Assembly: GCF_000247815.1 (NCBI RefSeq)
Contig: NC_021700.1
Coordinates: 24,360,241 to 24,424,240 of the forward strand
Source: Ficedula albicollis
Taxonomy: Eukaryota > Chordata > Aves > Passeriformes > Muscicapidae
Direction: 5' to 3'
DNA length: 64,000 nucleotides
The position numbers and the translations under genes were made by a program. The notes beneath the pieces were generated by a model. It worked only from the letters and a program-made list of their open reading frames with translations. It had not been told where the DNA came from and did no database searches. Position 1 is the stretch's first letter, and the number at the start of each line of letters is the position of its first letter. Shown here one piece after another: positions 1-11,431 of this stretch.

Positions 1-3000
1 CTCCGCACGCATATCCCTAACTCTCCACACCTTCAGTAGGTGAAAGGCTCTTCAGTCCTGCCCTAGACTGAAAAGAAGGGGAAAAGAACAGAAAATCCCT
101 TGAATGTATAGTGAAAGCTGATGAAAGGGTGAAAATCTCATGCTTATTAATGATTGCCATATCCCCAATTTAGATCAAAAGATATTTTTTTAATGAACTG
201 GTGGAGGATGTTTTTTATATTGTCAACTATTCCCAGCCCTGCTTATTTATGTGGAGTCATAACACAGTGACAAAATGCACAGCAAGAATAACATGTGGAA
301 GGAAGAAATCTGCCAAATGACTTAGTGTTTGGATGGTTATGAAGTCATGCTTTCTACCTGGCACTGAATTTTACAGTAGCTATTATGGAGTTAGTGTTAC
401 TGTCAGTTTTGGCAATTCTTTGTGCTGAATGTCACTGAAATTGCACAGTGTAATAACTTGCCTTTAATTAAAGAAAGTTATACTTGATAGAACCGGCTGC
501 TACACCCTACGCGCAAGCCCATGATACCAAAACAAGACACGTCCAAAATATGTTGCCAGTGACTGCAGCAGAAGCCGCAGCAACAAAGCCTAAGAAACTT
601 TTCTGGATAGAACTCTTATGCAGGTTGATGTGCACCAAAGTCAATCAAAAACATCTCAGCTCCCCCGTCTCTGGAACGCATTAATTACGCGATCATCCAG
701 ACAGTTCTTCCTGCAATACCTGCCTGGTGTTTTTATCAGGACAAACAACGTTGACCACTAGAGGAAAAGTGGTGTGGTGGCGAAGGACATGTGTAGATTG
801 GATTGTCTTTCTTCACCATCACAGTGAACTGCCTGCAACACTCTACAGGACTTTAGAATAAGCAGCAAATGTACTATATACTGAAAGTTGGTTATAAAAC
901 CAGGTTTGTGATAGCAAGCTGTACTGGCTATGACACAATGAAGCTGCCCTTACTATACCTCAATCAAAATATGTTACAATTATAGTAGGTTCTTGTCGAA
1001 TACAACAAGCAGGAGTCAAAAAACTCTCCAAGCAATCACTTACAGAAAGGACAGCAATGCTATACCTTTGTCCCAAAACATTCGTTCAAGGAGCTACCAC
1101 GACCTGCAAGGACTCACTCATGGTATTTCAGTTTTGTTTAAAAAAATGAGCTCCAAATGTTTTTCTGTGTAGAATTTGTTCCCATTGAACTATACTGAAA
1201 GATCATCTTTGAAAATGTCATGCTTTTGTTGCATGTAGACTCATTGATGAAGACTGTAACTTGTGGTTTTCTAGAGAAGCCCTGGTTTTAGGCTGTGGGG
1301 CTGGATGTTCTTTTCAGTGTCATTGTGAACAGTGATTGACTCTGGTTTTATGGCTCAGAAAACATCTGCTTCTCTACGCGAGAAAGAACAACAGGAAATG
1401 CCTGCTTGAGAATGCTGTTGTTGCTGTGACAGCAGTAGATTAAAACAAAAGCCTGATAAATGAGTAACACATATGTATATGGAGGGGCCGGGGGCTGGGG
1501 GCTGTCAGGGTGGGTTCTCATCTTGCATACACTCCCGAGTGGCTGTGCCTCGTGCTTTAGCAGTGTTTGATATGATCTCATTATAACCTCACATGCCTGC
1601 AGGTCCCAGGCCAGCAGAGAGACTGTTCCAGTTCATTAACCCAAGGGTAATGCCACCTCTAGTTCCATGGTCCCACTCCGCTAACATAGGGCCTTCCACC
1701 TACTCCTCCCCTGTTAGAGTGAGTAAGTCTGGCCTGTTTGTATATTGCTCATGCAGGAGGAAGAAATAAAAGAAAGCTGGAGGCAGATAGTTGCTTTTTT
1801 TTAGCACCACAGCCAAAAGAGGTTATTCCTCAGTCAACAGAAACTCCTGAATTACCCTATTCAAGGTCACTCAGATAGGCAAACCCACAAAATTTGAGGT
1901 GGAAGAAGCTTTTTTGCTGATTCATGAAGCTAAGTTTTGTTTCTTTCACCAGAGGCAGCTAAATCTTAGCAGCTGTGCCTGGCTTGTGGCACAAGCAAGA
2001 CTAATACCGGCCTATTAATTAGGGCAGCAAAAATTCCTGCCCTGCATATGCTAGAGGAATCCCAGGCTTTGCCTGGCACTAGTGCTCTCAGGCACAGCTG
2101 TTCCTGTGCTTGGGGCCAGAGGCTAGGCAAGCTCCTGAACTCCAGAGGAACAGGAGGCAGAGCCTTGCTTGCTGCACGTCCTAGAGCTAGTATGAGCTAG
2201 CATATGAGCCCAGACTGCAGCTGAGAGAATCAGATGGAGGTATGTGGATGTTGATGCATCCTTCCTGCCTCTCCTCCTCAGTTTGGGTGTGCAACTGTGC
2301 TTACGAGAGTTTGCAGATGGGGATCAAAGGACCATGAGGGCCAGGACAGCCAAGCCACAGAGGCACCTGCTGCCACTCAGCTGTCTCTAGGGACCTGGGG
2401 GCTGTTTGTCCCCTGTCTGAGCTTGAGGACGTGATGCTGGGCTGGCCACATGAGGCATTCAATGTAGATGCAAATTGTCTGCTTGCTCTGCTGAGTGGAT
2501 TTGCCTTTCTTTGATGGTTTTGAAAATGGTGACAATTAAAGAAAATCTAAAATCCCATTTAGATTTCAGTATCGCTATCCAGCCACTACAGGTACCTCTC
2601 TCCCTTGAGCACCTCACAAAGCACGCAAAAGTTGAAAAGAAGATACCATCAATATATTTGTCCTATATTCATAAGAGAACTGTAACCCTCATTATGTGGG
2701 AAATGCTTTTACAGTCCTTAGTTTACTACCAGTGTGAAAAAATAGCCCTGAATGAAGAAGTGGATTTTTCTTGAGTGGCTGTTCTTTGCTCACTTTGGTT
2801 CTTATGTTCTGGTCTGGAAAGGGGGGTGAGGAAGTTAAAAACTAAAACATTTTGTTTCATTAGAGTGCAAACAGGAGGTACTGTGATGAAACAAAGATAA
2901 AACACTTTGCTCAAAATATCAGTAGCTCTTAATGACTGATTTTCCAGTTAGAAAATATTTTCACTGCTTTTACAGATCATGTCAGTACACTGCTAATACA

Positions 3001-3611
3001 GGTTCATAAAATAATAAAATACAGATCTGAAAGGCACCCAGAGTGGTTTGAAGAACACACAACACTGCCTTTGTTTCCTACCACAATGGATTGTGGTGAA
3101 CAAAAGATAATGTACTTTTAGACAAGCCTGTCTTTTAAGCAGTTTTAAGAATTGCAATGTAATTTTGAAAGAATTGTTAGTGATGATATTCAGTATCTCT
3201 GCTGTAAATATTTATTTCCTCTAGTGAGGGTAATGCAGTAAGTTCCTCCTTATAAAGCCTTTACTAATGACAATATGAAGTGAAAATAAGAAAAGAAATT
3301 AAAGCAAAGTAAGATATCTCTGCTGTATTTCAGAGCTTCTGTAAATACAATTTTCAGAGATAGGAGAACTATCTTATAATTTTACACCTCCTACCTTGTT
3401 TTTGAATGACAAAAGCAGAAATCTTCAGCATATTTTTCATTTCCTTAGTCTTTAAAGCTGTGGTAAGTAAATAAATGTATTATATTCTTTGCTGGGTAGG
3501 ATTGCATGTATTTCTTGGAGTCAGGAAAAGGACACCAAAATAAGTGTGAAAATAAACTGAAAGAAATGCTAAAAGTGGCCCTAATGTGCAGGTTTACTCC
3601 TTATGCGACTA
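1..3611. other. Intergenic region, no gene recognised
   Basis: AT-rich unique sequence downstream of F2R. Open frames are short and lack splice or family support. F2RL1, expected on this side of F2R from mammalian synteny, is not here and may lie beyond the left edge. Confidence 0.7.
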
Positions 3612-4068
3612 TGTTGATTTGGCACAGCTTGGTTTTTGTAGTGGGGGGCCACAGAGGTGGCTTCTGTGAGAAGCTGCTGGAAGCTTCCACCATGTCTGAC
3701 AGAGCAAATCCTGATGGCTCTGAGGATGGACACACTGCTGGCCGAGCCTGGGCCAATTAGAGATGTTGGTAACGTCTCTGTGATAATATACTTAAGAAGA
3801 AGATCAAAGCAGCGCAAGGGCAGTCTCTCCAGGGATGCCAGGGCCGTCCTGGCACAGCGCATGGCGCTGCACCATGGCCGCTGCCATCTCGGCACAGCCC
3901 ATGGTGGGCCTTGCCCACCTGGCCTCCCCTAGCCAGCCCCGCCACAGGCAGAAGGGCAGGGCTGGCAGTGTCTTCTCCTTCCAGCATCCTGCGTGACGAG
4001 AGGAGCTAAACAGAGCCTGCACCGCTGCGGCCACCACTGCCTGCTCGGTGCGGTGCGGCCACCTGGCC

Positions 4069-4298
4069 GGCAGTGGAACCATGGTGAGCGATTCTCCGAT
4101 GTGGAACCTGGACAAGATCAACTTCTAGGCGCTGTGGGATCCTGCAGGAATCTCTGAATTGCAGCATTGGCAATTTTTCGTCGGCAGTGGAACCATGGTG
4201 AGCGATTCTCCGATGTGGAACCTGGACAAGATCAACTTCTAGGCGCTGTGGGATCCTGCAGGAATCTCTGAATTGCAGCATTGGCAATTTTTCGTCTA
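4069..4298. repeat. 115-bp tandem duplication
   Basis: Two identical units start GGCAGTGGAACCATGGTGAG at 4,069 and 4,184 and end in TTTTTCGTC. They lie inside the LTR-like block, directly before the minisatellite. Confidence 0.9.
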
Positions 4299-4340
4299 GC
4301 CAGAGAAGAGGAGGAGGTGAGAGCGTGTGAGGGAAACAAG

Positions 4341-4645
4341 GTGGGGATCCATGGGGAATGCTGAGATCCACCCACAGCCCATGGGGATCCATGGGGAATG
4401 CAGAGATCCATGCACACCCCATATCTCCAGGCACTGGAGCCAAGATTCCTCTGCAGGCCATGGTGAGACCATGGTGAAGCAGCTGTGCCCTGCAGCCAAG
4501 GGGATCCATGGGGATGAAGAGATCCACCCACAGCCCGTGGGGATCCATGGGGAATGCAGAGATCCACCCACAGCCCGTGGGGATCCATGGGGGATGCAGA
4601 GATCCACCCACAGCCTGTGGGGATCCACAGGGAATGCAGAAGTAC
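4341..4645. repeat. 40-bp minisatellite with GGATCC/CCATGG core
   Basis: Units begin at about 4,341, 4,381, 4,497, 4,537, 4,577 and 4,617, with an unrelated interruption at about 4,421-4,496. Each carries a GGGGATCCATGG core, AGATCC, then CACCCACAGCC. Units differ by a few bases. They create overlapping long reading frames on both strands that are not genes. Confidence 0.85.
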
Positions 4646-5542
4646 ACACACAGGAACAGGTGGATGCTGGAGAAAGTTGTAATCCAGTGGGATACCTTGT
4701 GAAGAGAGGGGTCCCCTGCTTCCAGGCTGGAGCAGCCTGTCCTTGGAGGATTGCACCTTGTGGATGAGTGACCCATGCCATAAGAGATTTGGGAAGACTG
4801 TTTGCCTGTGGGAGGGTCCCTAGGGCACAGAAGAGAAAAGACTCCTCTCCCTGAGTGAACAGAAGAAGATCTTGGGTGACAAACTGACCAAACTTCCACG
4901 CCCTGTATCCCTGTGCTGTTGTGGGAAAGAGGGAGGGGCTGGAGGGGGGGGTGGGGGAAAAGATGTTTTAAAGGCTTATTTTACTTCTCATTATCCTCCT
5001 CTGACTCTGTTAATAGTAAATTTATCTTATACCTTCACATTTGAACTTGTTTTGCTCTTAGAGGCTTTTTTCCCCCCAGTTCTTATCTCAACTCATAAGC
5101 CCTTGGTTAATTTCTTTGCCCTGTCCTCTGCCCAACCGTAGCAAGAAAGAGTGAGCAAATGGCTTTTGTGGATGTCTGGCATTTGGCCAATGTCAAGCCA
5201 CTACAGTGACCTATGGGAAAAGCATTTAAGAAAAATATTCTTGGAGTTATTCAGAAAGAGAGAGAAATATTAACACCTGAACAGGCAGATAAAACAATGT
5301 AGAGGTTTGGCTAGGAACATTTTCTCCCTCTTTGTCTTCATTCTTCCCCATCTGGGACTGAGTTCTTTAGGCAAGCTGTAAAAGTTTATCCACATTCATG
5401 CTATACAATTACTGTAGTTATGCTAGCTGACCCAATTTTGGAATTTAAATTTCTTGCATTATATGGTTTTGAAAAAACATGTCACATACGAATGGTATCA
5501 CATTACAAATCCACAGGTTTACTGCAGGCAGGAAGAAATCTT

Positions 5543-5634
5543 CTTGGTTAGAGCATGGTGTTAGTAACCCCAGGGTCATGGGTTGGACTTGATGGTCTTT
5601 GTGAATCCCTCCCAACTCAGAACATTCTGTGATT
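5543..5634 (+). mobile_element. TguSINE1-like SINE (tRNA-Ile head, CR1-like tail)
   Basis: The stretch GGTTAGAGCATGGTGTTAGT, then CCCCAGGGTCATGGGTTGGA, follows the anticodon-arm, T-arm and B-box region of tRNA-Ile. It runs straight into GACTTGATGGTCTTTGTGAA and CATTCTGTGATT, the CR1 3' tail. Established knowledge: TguSINE1 of passerines has a tRNA-Ile-derived head and a CR1-X tail. The copy is 5' truncated. Confidence 0.65.
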
Positions 5635-6544
5635 ATTTTATTTGAAACAATATTTATGAGCAATGGAAGACTGAATGGGCAGTAAGGATTGTTTATTTTA
5701 AAAGAGAAAAATGAGAGGAAAATCACATGAGTGACCATATCAGAAAAGAAATAGTTGAATCTCTGAGTTAAGTTGTTGAGTAATGACTAACTAGGTGACA
5801 GTAAACCCTGTGTGCTTTGAAAGCAGATCTCCAAGGCATCTTGCTGTGTAAATGATGATGGGAACTGTGTGGGATATTGTCTTGGACAAGAAACACTCAG
5901 TGTGTAGGGAGGTTTCAATAAACAGGACATAGTAGGAGGTGGCAGTGACAAAATGCACCCTTCCAGAGCTGGATGCCTGTTTTCAATTAAGTGCCGTTCT
6001 GTGAGAAAGGAAGTGCTCAGCAGCATCATTTCCCATCAGTGTTACCATGGCTTGTGTACCACTATATCTGCTTCTAGCAGGTGCACAGGGTCTAAGGGCT
6101 CCCCATCCTCTGGAGTATAAACTGAGCAGATGGATCTGGGTGCATGGCTGAAAGGTTTGGTCTTAGGAACATAGCCTGCTTCCTGTACTGCTGAAAGTGA
6201 ATGCTCTTTTCAGTTTATAAGCAAAAAATTTTCACTATTGAAACACATATCTGAAGGGGAGAAAAAAGAGCATTATAAGGAGTCAAAAGTGATAAAATTT
6301 TTAGAGGTAATCTGGCTCTGAAAGTCTGTTCAGTTCTCTTCCATTGCTATGTTCCCTTCTGAGGAAAGCATCTGTGAAAGAAGCCTGCCGTCTGTACAGG
6401 AGCTGAAGGGAGAGACATGGCAAGCCAGCAACAGCAGGAACTGCGAGCCCTGTGCCCAGGCACTGCGGCACCACCTTCACTGCTGCCCTGGGCACAAGCT
6501 GCCCCATCCATGAGGATGAGAAAACAAATACATGAGAACTTCCC

Positions 6545-6672
6545 AAGAATTGCCAGCTCCAGTACATAAGAGCATGGCACAAAAAAATAGTGAAGACACC
6601 AAGTTCCTAACACTAAAGAATTGCCAGCTCCAGTACATAAGAGCATGGTGCAAAAAAATAGTGAAGACACCA
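6545..6672. repeat. 71-bp-period tandem duplication
   Basis: AAGAATTGCCAGCTCCAGTA and the following 35 or so bases occur at 6,545 and again at 6,616 with one or two differences. It lies in the intergenic region downstream of F2R. Confidence 0.85.
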
Positions 6673-8254
6673 AAATGATCAGAAGGCAAGGACAATAAGG
6701 AATAAAGAAGAATTTGACTTAATGTCATTCATTTTTATTTTAGTGAGGGAACAACAGGACAGATTGTTATTGTAGGTTGACGTTATCAACTCTGACCTTG
6801 ATGGAGTTGTGTGCAATGCACTTAGTGACATGTTTTAAATATCACACCCTGCTTTTGAGGAGAGAAGCTTGTTTAGAGGCTCCAGGCACCATTACTGTGA
6901 GGCTGGTAGCACAAAGATAAGAAAAATTATTTCCCAAAACTTTGCTGAACCTTTTAACAGGTTCTGTTTAAAATAAAGCCATTTACTTTTCCAACAAAAT
7001 TCCAATAGTTTTTCACCTTTTCAGGTACACATAGTGGTTGAGAGGGTTAATCAGTATTTTACAGTCCAGCAGGATACTCAGATCTGGTTTCTAGTGGTCT
7101 CCTCCCCAACAAGTCAAATTACAACAGCCATATTTCGTTATTTTAATGCTCTCTAGTGTTGACTTAGATTATAGCATGTTATTTGTTCACTGTCTCCAGC
7201 TGTATCAGCAATAACTAAACCATTTCTACAGCACTTGCAAAATATCATGAAAAAGCATTTATTTGGGTCATTAATTTAAAACATGTTAGATGTTACATTC
7301 ATTTTTTAAAAATTTGCTCAGTGTCTAGATTAAACTGGTCAGATCGAAAAAGATGAAAATGATAAAAAAAGGCCTTATTCAGAAATCTGTTTAGATATTG
7401 CACCTAGGTTGGACCCTTCTCATTCTTCCTCCAGCTCTTGGAGAGCTCTATCTACTAGCTGGCTTGTACTTCCTTTCCATTTCTGGATCCTGTCTAAAGT
7501 GGGGAGAGATCAAATGACCTGATGCAGTTTGCCTGGTGCAAAACCTTGTTAACAAACTTTGCAGCCATGCCCCCATTTCTGGCCAGGGCTCACCTAAATA
7601 GGGAAGTAGAGCTTACAGCCAGCAGACTGCCTTTTGTCTGCAGTCAGGCAGTAATGCATGCTGGGCATTACCTGATGCAACACTTCCTGTGAGAACATAC
7701 CAATCCCTCCAAAATCCTTGCCATGCTAAATTAGGCAAATCCTCCCACCTGGGAGTGACGGCTGGTATATGAGGTATTCTACCAACAGAAATCATGCTGA
7801 TTACAAATCCTGCTTCCACCAATATTGCTGCAGCTGGTGTAACTGGAAGATTAGCAAGCTTCCTTGTGCATGTTTAGTGCCTGATGCGTCCTTGTCTCCA
7901 AATGTTATACAGCACAAGCTTGTCAGCTTGCTTAATATAGAAAATTATGCACCTGATCTCCAGCAGTATGGGAAAAAAATAAGAAGGAAAGACTGAAGAG
8001 CAGAAGGTAAGGGTAAAACAGCATACACATCAATGGTTTCACTTCTCTTGGTCAGATGTTTACCCCTTCCTCTTCCCCCTGAAATGAGCTGTTAGTTTTC
8101 GTTCCCAGCTAGCAGTGCAAGGTGCAGTAAGCATGAAGGTATGGTTAGGTTTTCCTGTTCATTTAAGCATGTCAGTCTAAATTGCAGTACTTTCCTGGTT
8201 CAGTTTCTTCAAAAGCTGCCACACTCTGCTTTGCTGCATGGCCATGCTCAGCAG

Positions 8255-8725
8255 TTTATGGAATCATCAAGTCATAGAATGGCTTGGACTGGAAAGGACC
8301 TTACAGATTGTCCCATTCCAAGCCCCTGCTGTGGGCAGATATTCCTTCCTCTAGACCAGGTTGCTCAGAGCCCCATCTAACTAACCTTGGCTTGAACACT
8401 TCAAGGATGGAGCATCTAGAACTTCTCTGGGCAAATCATTTCAGTTCCTCACCAACCTCTCAGTACATTTCTTTCTGAATCTAATTTAAATCTGCTCTCC
8501 TTCAATTTAAAGCCATTATCCCATATTCTATCCTGGAAGGTCCTGATAAAAGTCTCCCTGTCTTTCTTACCAACTTCCTTCAGGTACTGAAAGGCTGCAG
8601 TAATGTCACCGGAGCCCTCTCCAGGCTGAACAGCCCCACCTCTCTTGGCCTGTCCTTACAGGAGAGGTACTCCATTCCTCTGCCTATCTTCACAGCCTTC
8701 CTCTGAACCTGGGCTAAAAAGCAGT
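8255..8725 (-). mobile_element. CR1 LINE 3' fragment
   Basis: On the minus strand this matches the avian CR1 3' region as I know it. In plus-strand order it has TCATAGAATGGCTTGGACTG, GACCTTACAGATTGTCC, CTAGACCAGGTTGCTCAGAG, TTCTCTGGGCAAATCATTTC and CTCTCCAGGCTGAACAGCCC. It is diverged and non-coding, and lies downstream of F2R. Confidence 0.85.
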
Positions 8726-9959
8726 CCCCCAGTCTGTAACTCCAGGAATCGCAGAGGTAATTATTTTCAGCCAGCAAAGAGCACTTGTCCATAATTTCAA
8801 GAAAAAATCCCTAATGTGATATTAAACAAGATGAGAATGTAACTTGAGTATGTCCATTTGTGGGGTTTTAGGCTTGCAAACTACATATACATATATTTTT
8901 ATCAATTATGTACTTAAAAATGGCGAAACCTTGAGAACAAAAATCTAGAGAAACCTTGGTAATGCAATACTTAATCATGCTTAAATCCATTAAGGAACAG
9001 ATGCAAATGAATGAGGAATCATGGTTAGAAAGTCTCTCACTGTATGCAGAAAGATTAGGTCTCGTATCGCTTGTGCTGGACTGAAGACACCTTTTTCCAT
9101 TGGTGCACTTCTTGGCAGATTTCTGTGGCAAATCCTATAAACAAATTCCTACTTAATTTGATTTCCGTTTTCATATACAGTCCTATTACCTACATGCTTG
9201 TTTCTAAAACTGAGTATCTGTTATTTTTGCTTTACTGTTCTTTGTAGCAAAAGACTGCTCCACAGAATGAAGTTATCTACTGGTTAGCTAAACAACACAG
9301 TCATTTCAGTAGATATGGACACAGTGTAAAATGTGAAAAATGTCCATGCTATCAGGGATAAAGGATATTATCAAGTCCTAAATATATGCATGATGATTAA
9401 CCATATGAAAGAAAGCACATTTGGAAACTGCTAGCAAGATGATGAATCAAGCTTTTCCAATGTATTTTATTGAGAGCCATTGATTTATTGTGAAACAAAA
9501 TCTCACAAATTTTGTGAAATTAATTTTCAAAGATACTACATTCCTAACCAAAACACTCAGCATATGCTAATGGTAGGAACACCAAAAACAAGCTAGCTCC
9601 AGCTGCTGGAAATTACCTCCCGTGTCACACACTGCAACAAACAATTGCTGGGTTTTGGTTCCTCACATTCAGAAAACCATATAGACTGTTTTGAAGTGGA
9701 ATATGTAAAAACACAAACATTAACAATTTCAGTGTCTAAGATTCAAAATAATGCTAAGAAAATGTAATAGATAATTCTAGAAATAATGACATACAGGAGG
9801 GGAAAAAAAGCCTGGAAAGATATTTTCACTTTTTTTCAGTAACAATTGGATGGATGGAGTGATTCCACATACAGGATTTTATTCAACCTGATGGATACAG
9901 TTCAAAATACTAAAATGGGATTTCTACAATAAATGGAACAATGCAAAGGATTTATCTGA

Positions 9960-10226
9960 AAAAAGTTTATTTGGAAAACACTCGACAACTATTATCAAGA
10001 AATTATTTTTCCCCTCTACATTAACTTATTTACATATACTATACATATTTATATATATCTACGCACACACACACAGAGTTTTAATTTGAATTGTGTATTA
10101 CTATATTGAATCCACAAAGCCATGTATCATACAACAACTTGGTTTAAGATTTTGCATTTCTTGGATATAACAGGCTTCTTTTTGTTTTCAACTGTGCAAA
10201 AATTAAACAATATAAGACATGTTATC
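9960..10226 (-). other. F2R: Start of F2R 3' UTR
   Basis: AT-rich sequence directly follows the F2R stop. An AATAAA on the minus strand (plus-strand TTTATT at 9,966-9,971) is the nearest poly(A) signal. Mammalian F2R has a longer UTR, so transcription may continue past this point. Confidence 0.4.
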
Positions 10227-11431
10227 TCAGTGCATTGCTAGTAATTTCCTGTAGATACTGTTATTCACGTTAGTAGTCAATGTAGCCCTTCTACTACTAG
10301 TGGTAGACATCAACTGGCCACTGCTGTTACTACTGTTAGGATCAAAAGTCTTTTTACAATTGAAGAGACTGAAAAATTGTCTCTGATACTGAGAAGAAGC
10401 ATAGTAGTAAATAAAGGGGTCAATGCAGCAGCTAATGCTGCTGATAGAAACACACAGTAGATATGCGAAGTAGAGATACTCTAAGCTGTTGTCAAATGAA
10501 AAATGAATATAATGAATTAAGAGAAGAACATTTGTTGGTCCAAAGCAAATAATGAAAACAGAAAAAACAGCCACACACAAGAGCAAGGCACGTGTCTTCT
10601 TGTTTTGCTTTGCAACAATGGTGGAAGAACTAAGACAGCGAATGATACACACATAACAGACAGTAGAAATTATAAGTGGCACAATGAAAAACACAGAAGA
10701 GAAAACAGAGAAGAAGTGGACGTAATAGCCATGAAGTTCGGATTCTCCCAGCACATCGTGGCAGGTAGTGATGTTTAACCTGGGTATTTCCATTGTTTGC
10801 TCTCGCAGGAGAAAAGGTATAACCCCAGCTATTGCTACAAGCCATACGATGAAGCAGATCAGTGAGGCACGAGGCAGGGTACGCCACCCCAGGGACTGCA
10901 TGGGGTACACCACTGCTAAGAAGCGATCAAAGCTTATGCTGGTCATAAGCATTATTGAGCAGTACATGTTGCAGAAGAAGGCAGCAGTGATGAAACGGCA
11001 CATGTGAGGCCCAAAAACCCAGTCATTTCCAGAAAAGTGATAAACAATCTTAAATGGAAGCACACTTACAAAGAGAACATCTGCAAGGGCCAAATTCAGC
11101 ATGTATATTACAGCAGGCTTTTCAATTTTCATCTTTTTCAGAAACACAAGTATCGCTGTAATGTTCAGAGGGAGACTCAGCACAAGCACTAGGGTGTAAA
11201 CTGAAGGAACAAAACGAGTCAGCCATGGACTAGTGAGGTATCTTGCTGTTTGAACTGACATCATTCGCTGTCCATGTGGGAATGATCCAGTCTGATTGGT
11301 GTCTCCTGATCCAACTTCCAAGTAATTTTCAGTATCATCAATAGGTATAAGATCAGCCTCTGAACTGAGAGAAGAACGTATGGAAAAAGTTCTGGGGCCT
11401 GGTATCATAAGGCTGCTGTTATTTGGGAAGC
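10227..11431 (-). CDS. F2R: F2R, proteinase-activated receptor 1 (thrombin receptor), main exon
   Basis: This is the main thrombin receptor, a class A GPCR that signals through Gq, G12/13 and Gi after cleavage exposes a tethered ligand. Joined to the signal exon at 17,498-17,558 it gives 421 residues (human 425). The predicted cleavage is IPGPR|TFSIRS (R34-T35), followed by an acidic stretch DLIPIDDTENYLE that may serve as the thrombin exosite contact. Diagnostic marks: KPAVIYMLNLALADVLFVSV, SFDRFLAVVYPMQSLGWRTL (DRY variant DRF), LNITTCHDVL in extracellular loop 2, CFGPTNVLL in TM6, CCIDPFIYYYASS in TM7, and the tail NSSGQLMS with NNSIYRKLLAMH. The acceptor TACTTTCCAG sets the exon start; 22 open codons upstream are intron. 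Thrombin specificity is inferred from the family. Confidence 0.98.

Larger units (their letters stand above)
3612..5205 (+). mobile_element. LTR-like repeat, probably a solo endogenous retrovirus LTR
   Basis: A block differs in composition from its surroundings. It starts near TGTTGATTTGG, has a GC-rich first half, an internal 115-bp duplication, a 40-bp minisatellite, and an AT-rich end with an AATAAA-like stretch. The start and several segments resemble bird ERVL-type LTRs as I remember them. Ends are approximate; I could not find a clean target-site duplication. No viral coding region is visible. A minisatellite-rich unique region is the alternative. Confidence 0.45.
5635..9959. other. Intergenic region downstream of F2R
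   Basis: Apart from the duplication at 6,545 and the CR1 copy at 8,255 I see nothing beyond AT-rich unique sequence. Part of it may belong to a long F2R 3' UTR. Confidence 0.65.

Noticed and set aside
4069..4645. CRISPR-like direct repeats
   Set aside because: The units are contiguous without unique spacers, and the host is a vertebrate.
4006..4899. 297-codon minus-strand frame and overlapping plus-strand frames
   Set aside because: Generated by the minisatellite and duplication, whose units lack stops in several frames at once. The peptide repeats have no domain resemblance.
1..10226. F2RL1 (PAR2), expected beside F2R
   Set aside because: No frame here carries PAR motifs such as CHDV, a TM7 DPxxY box or an SLIG-type ligand. 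It probably lies outside the window.
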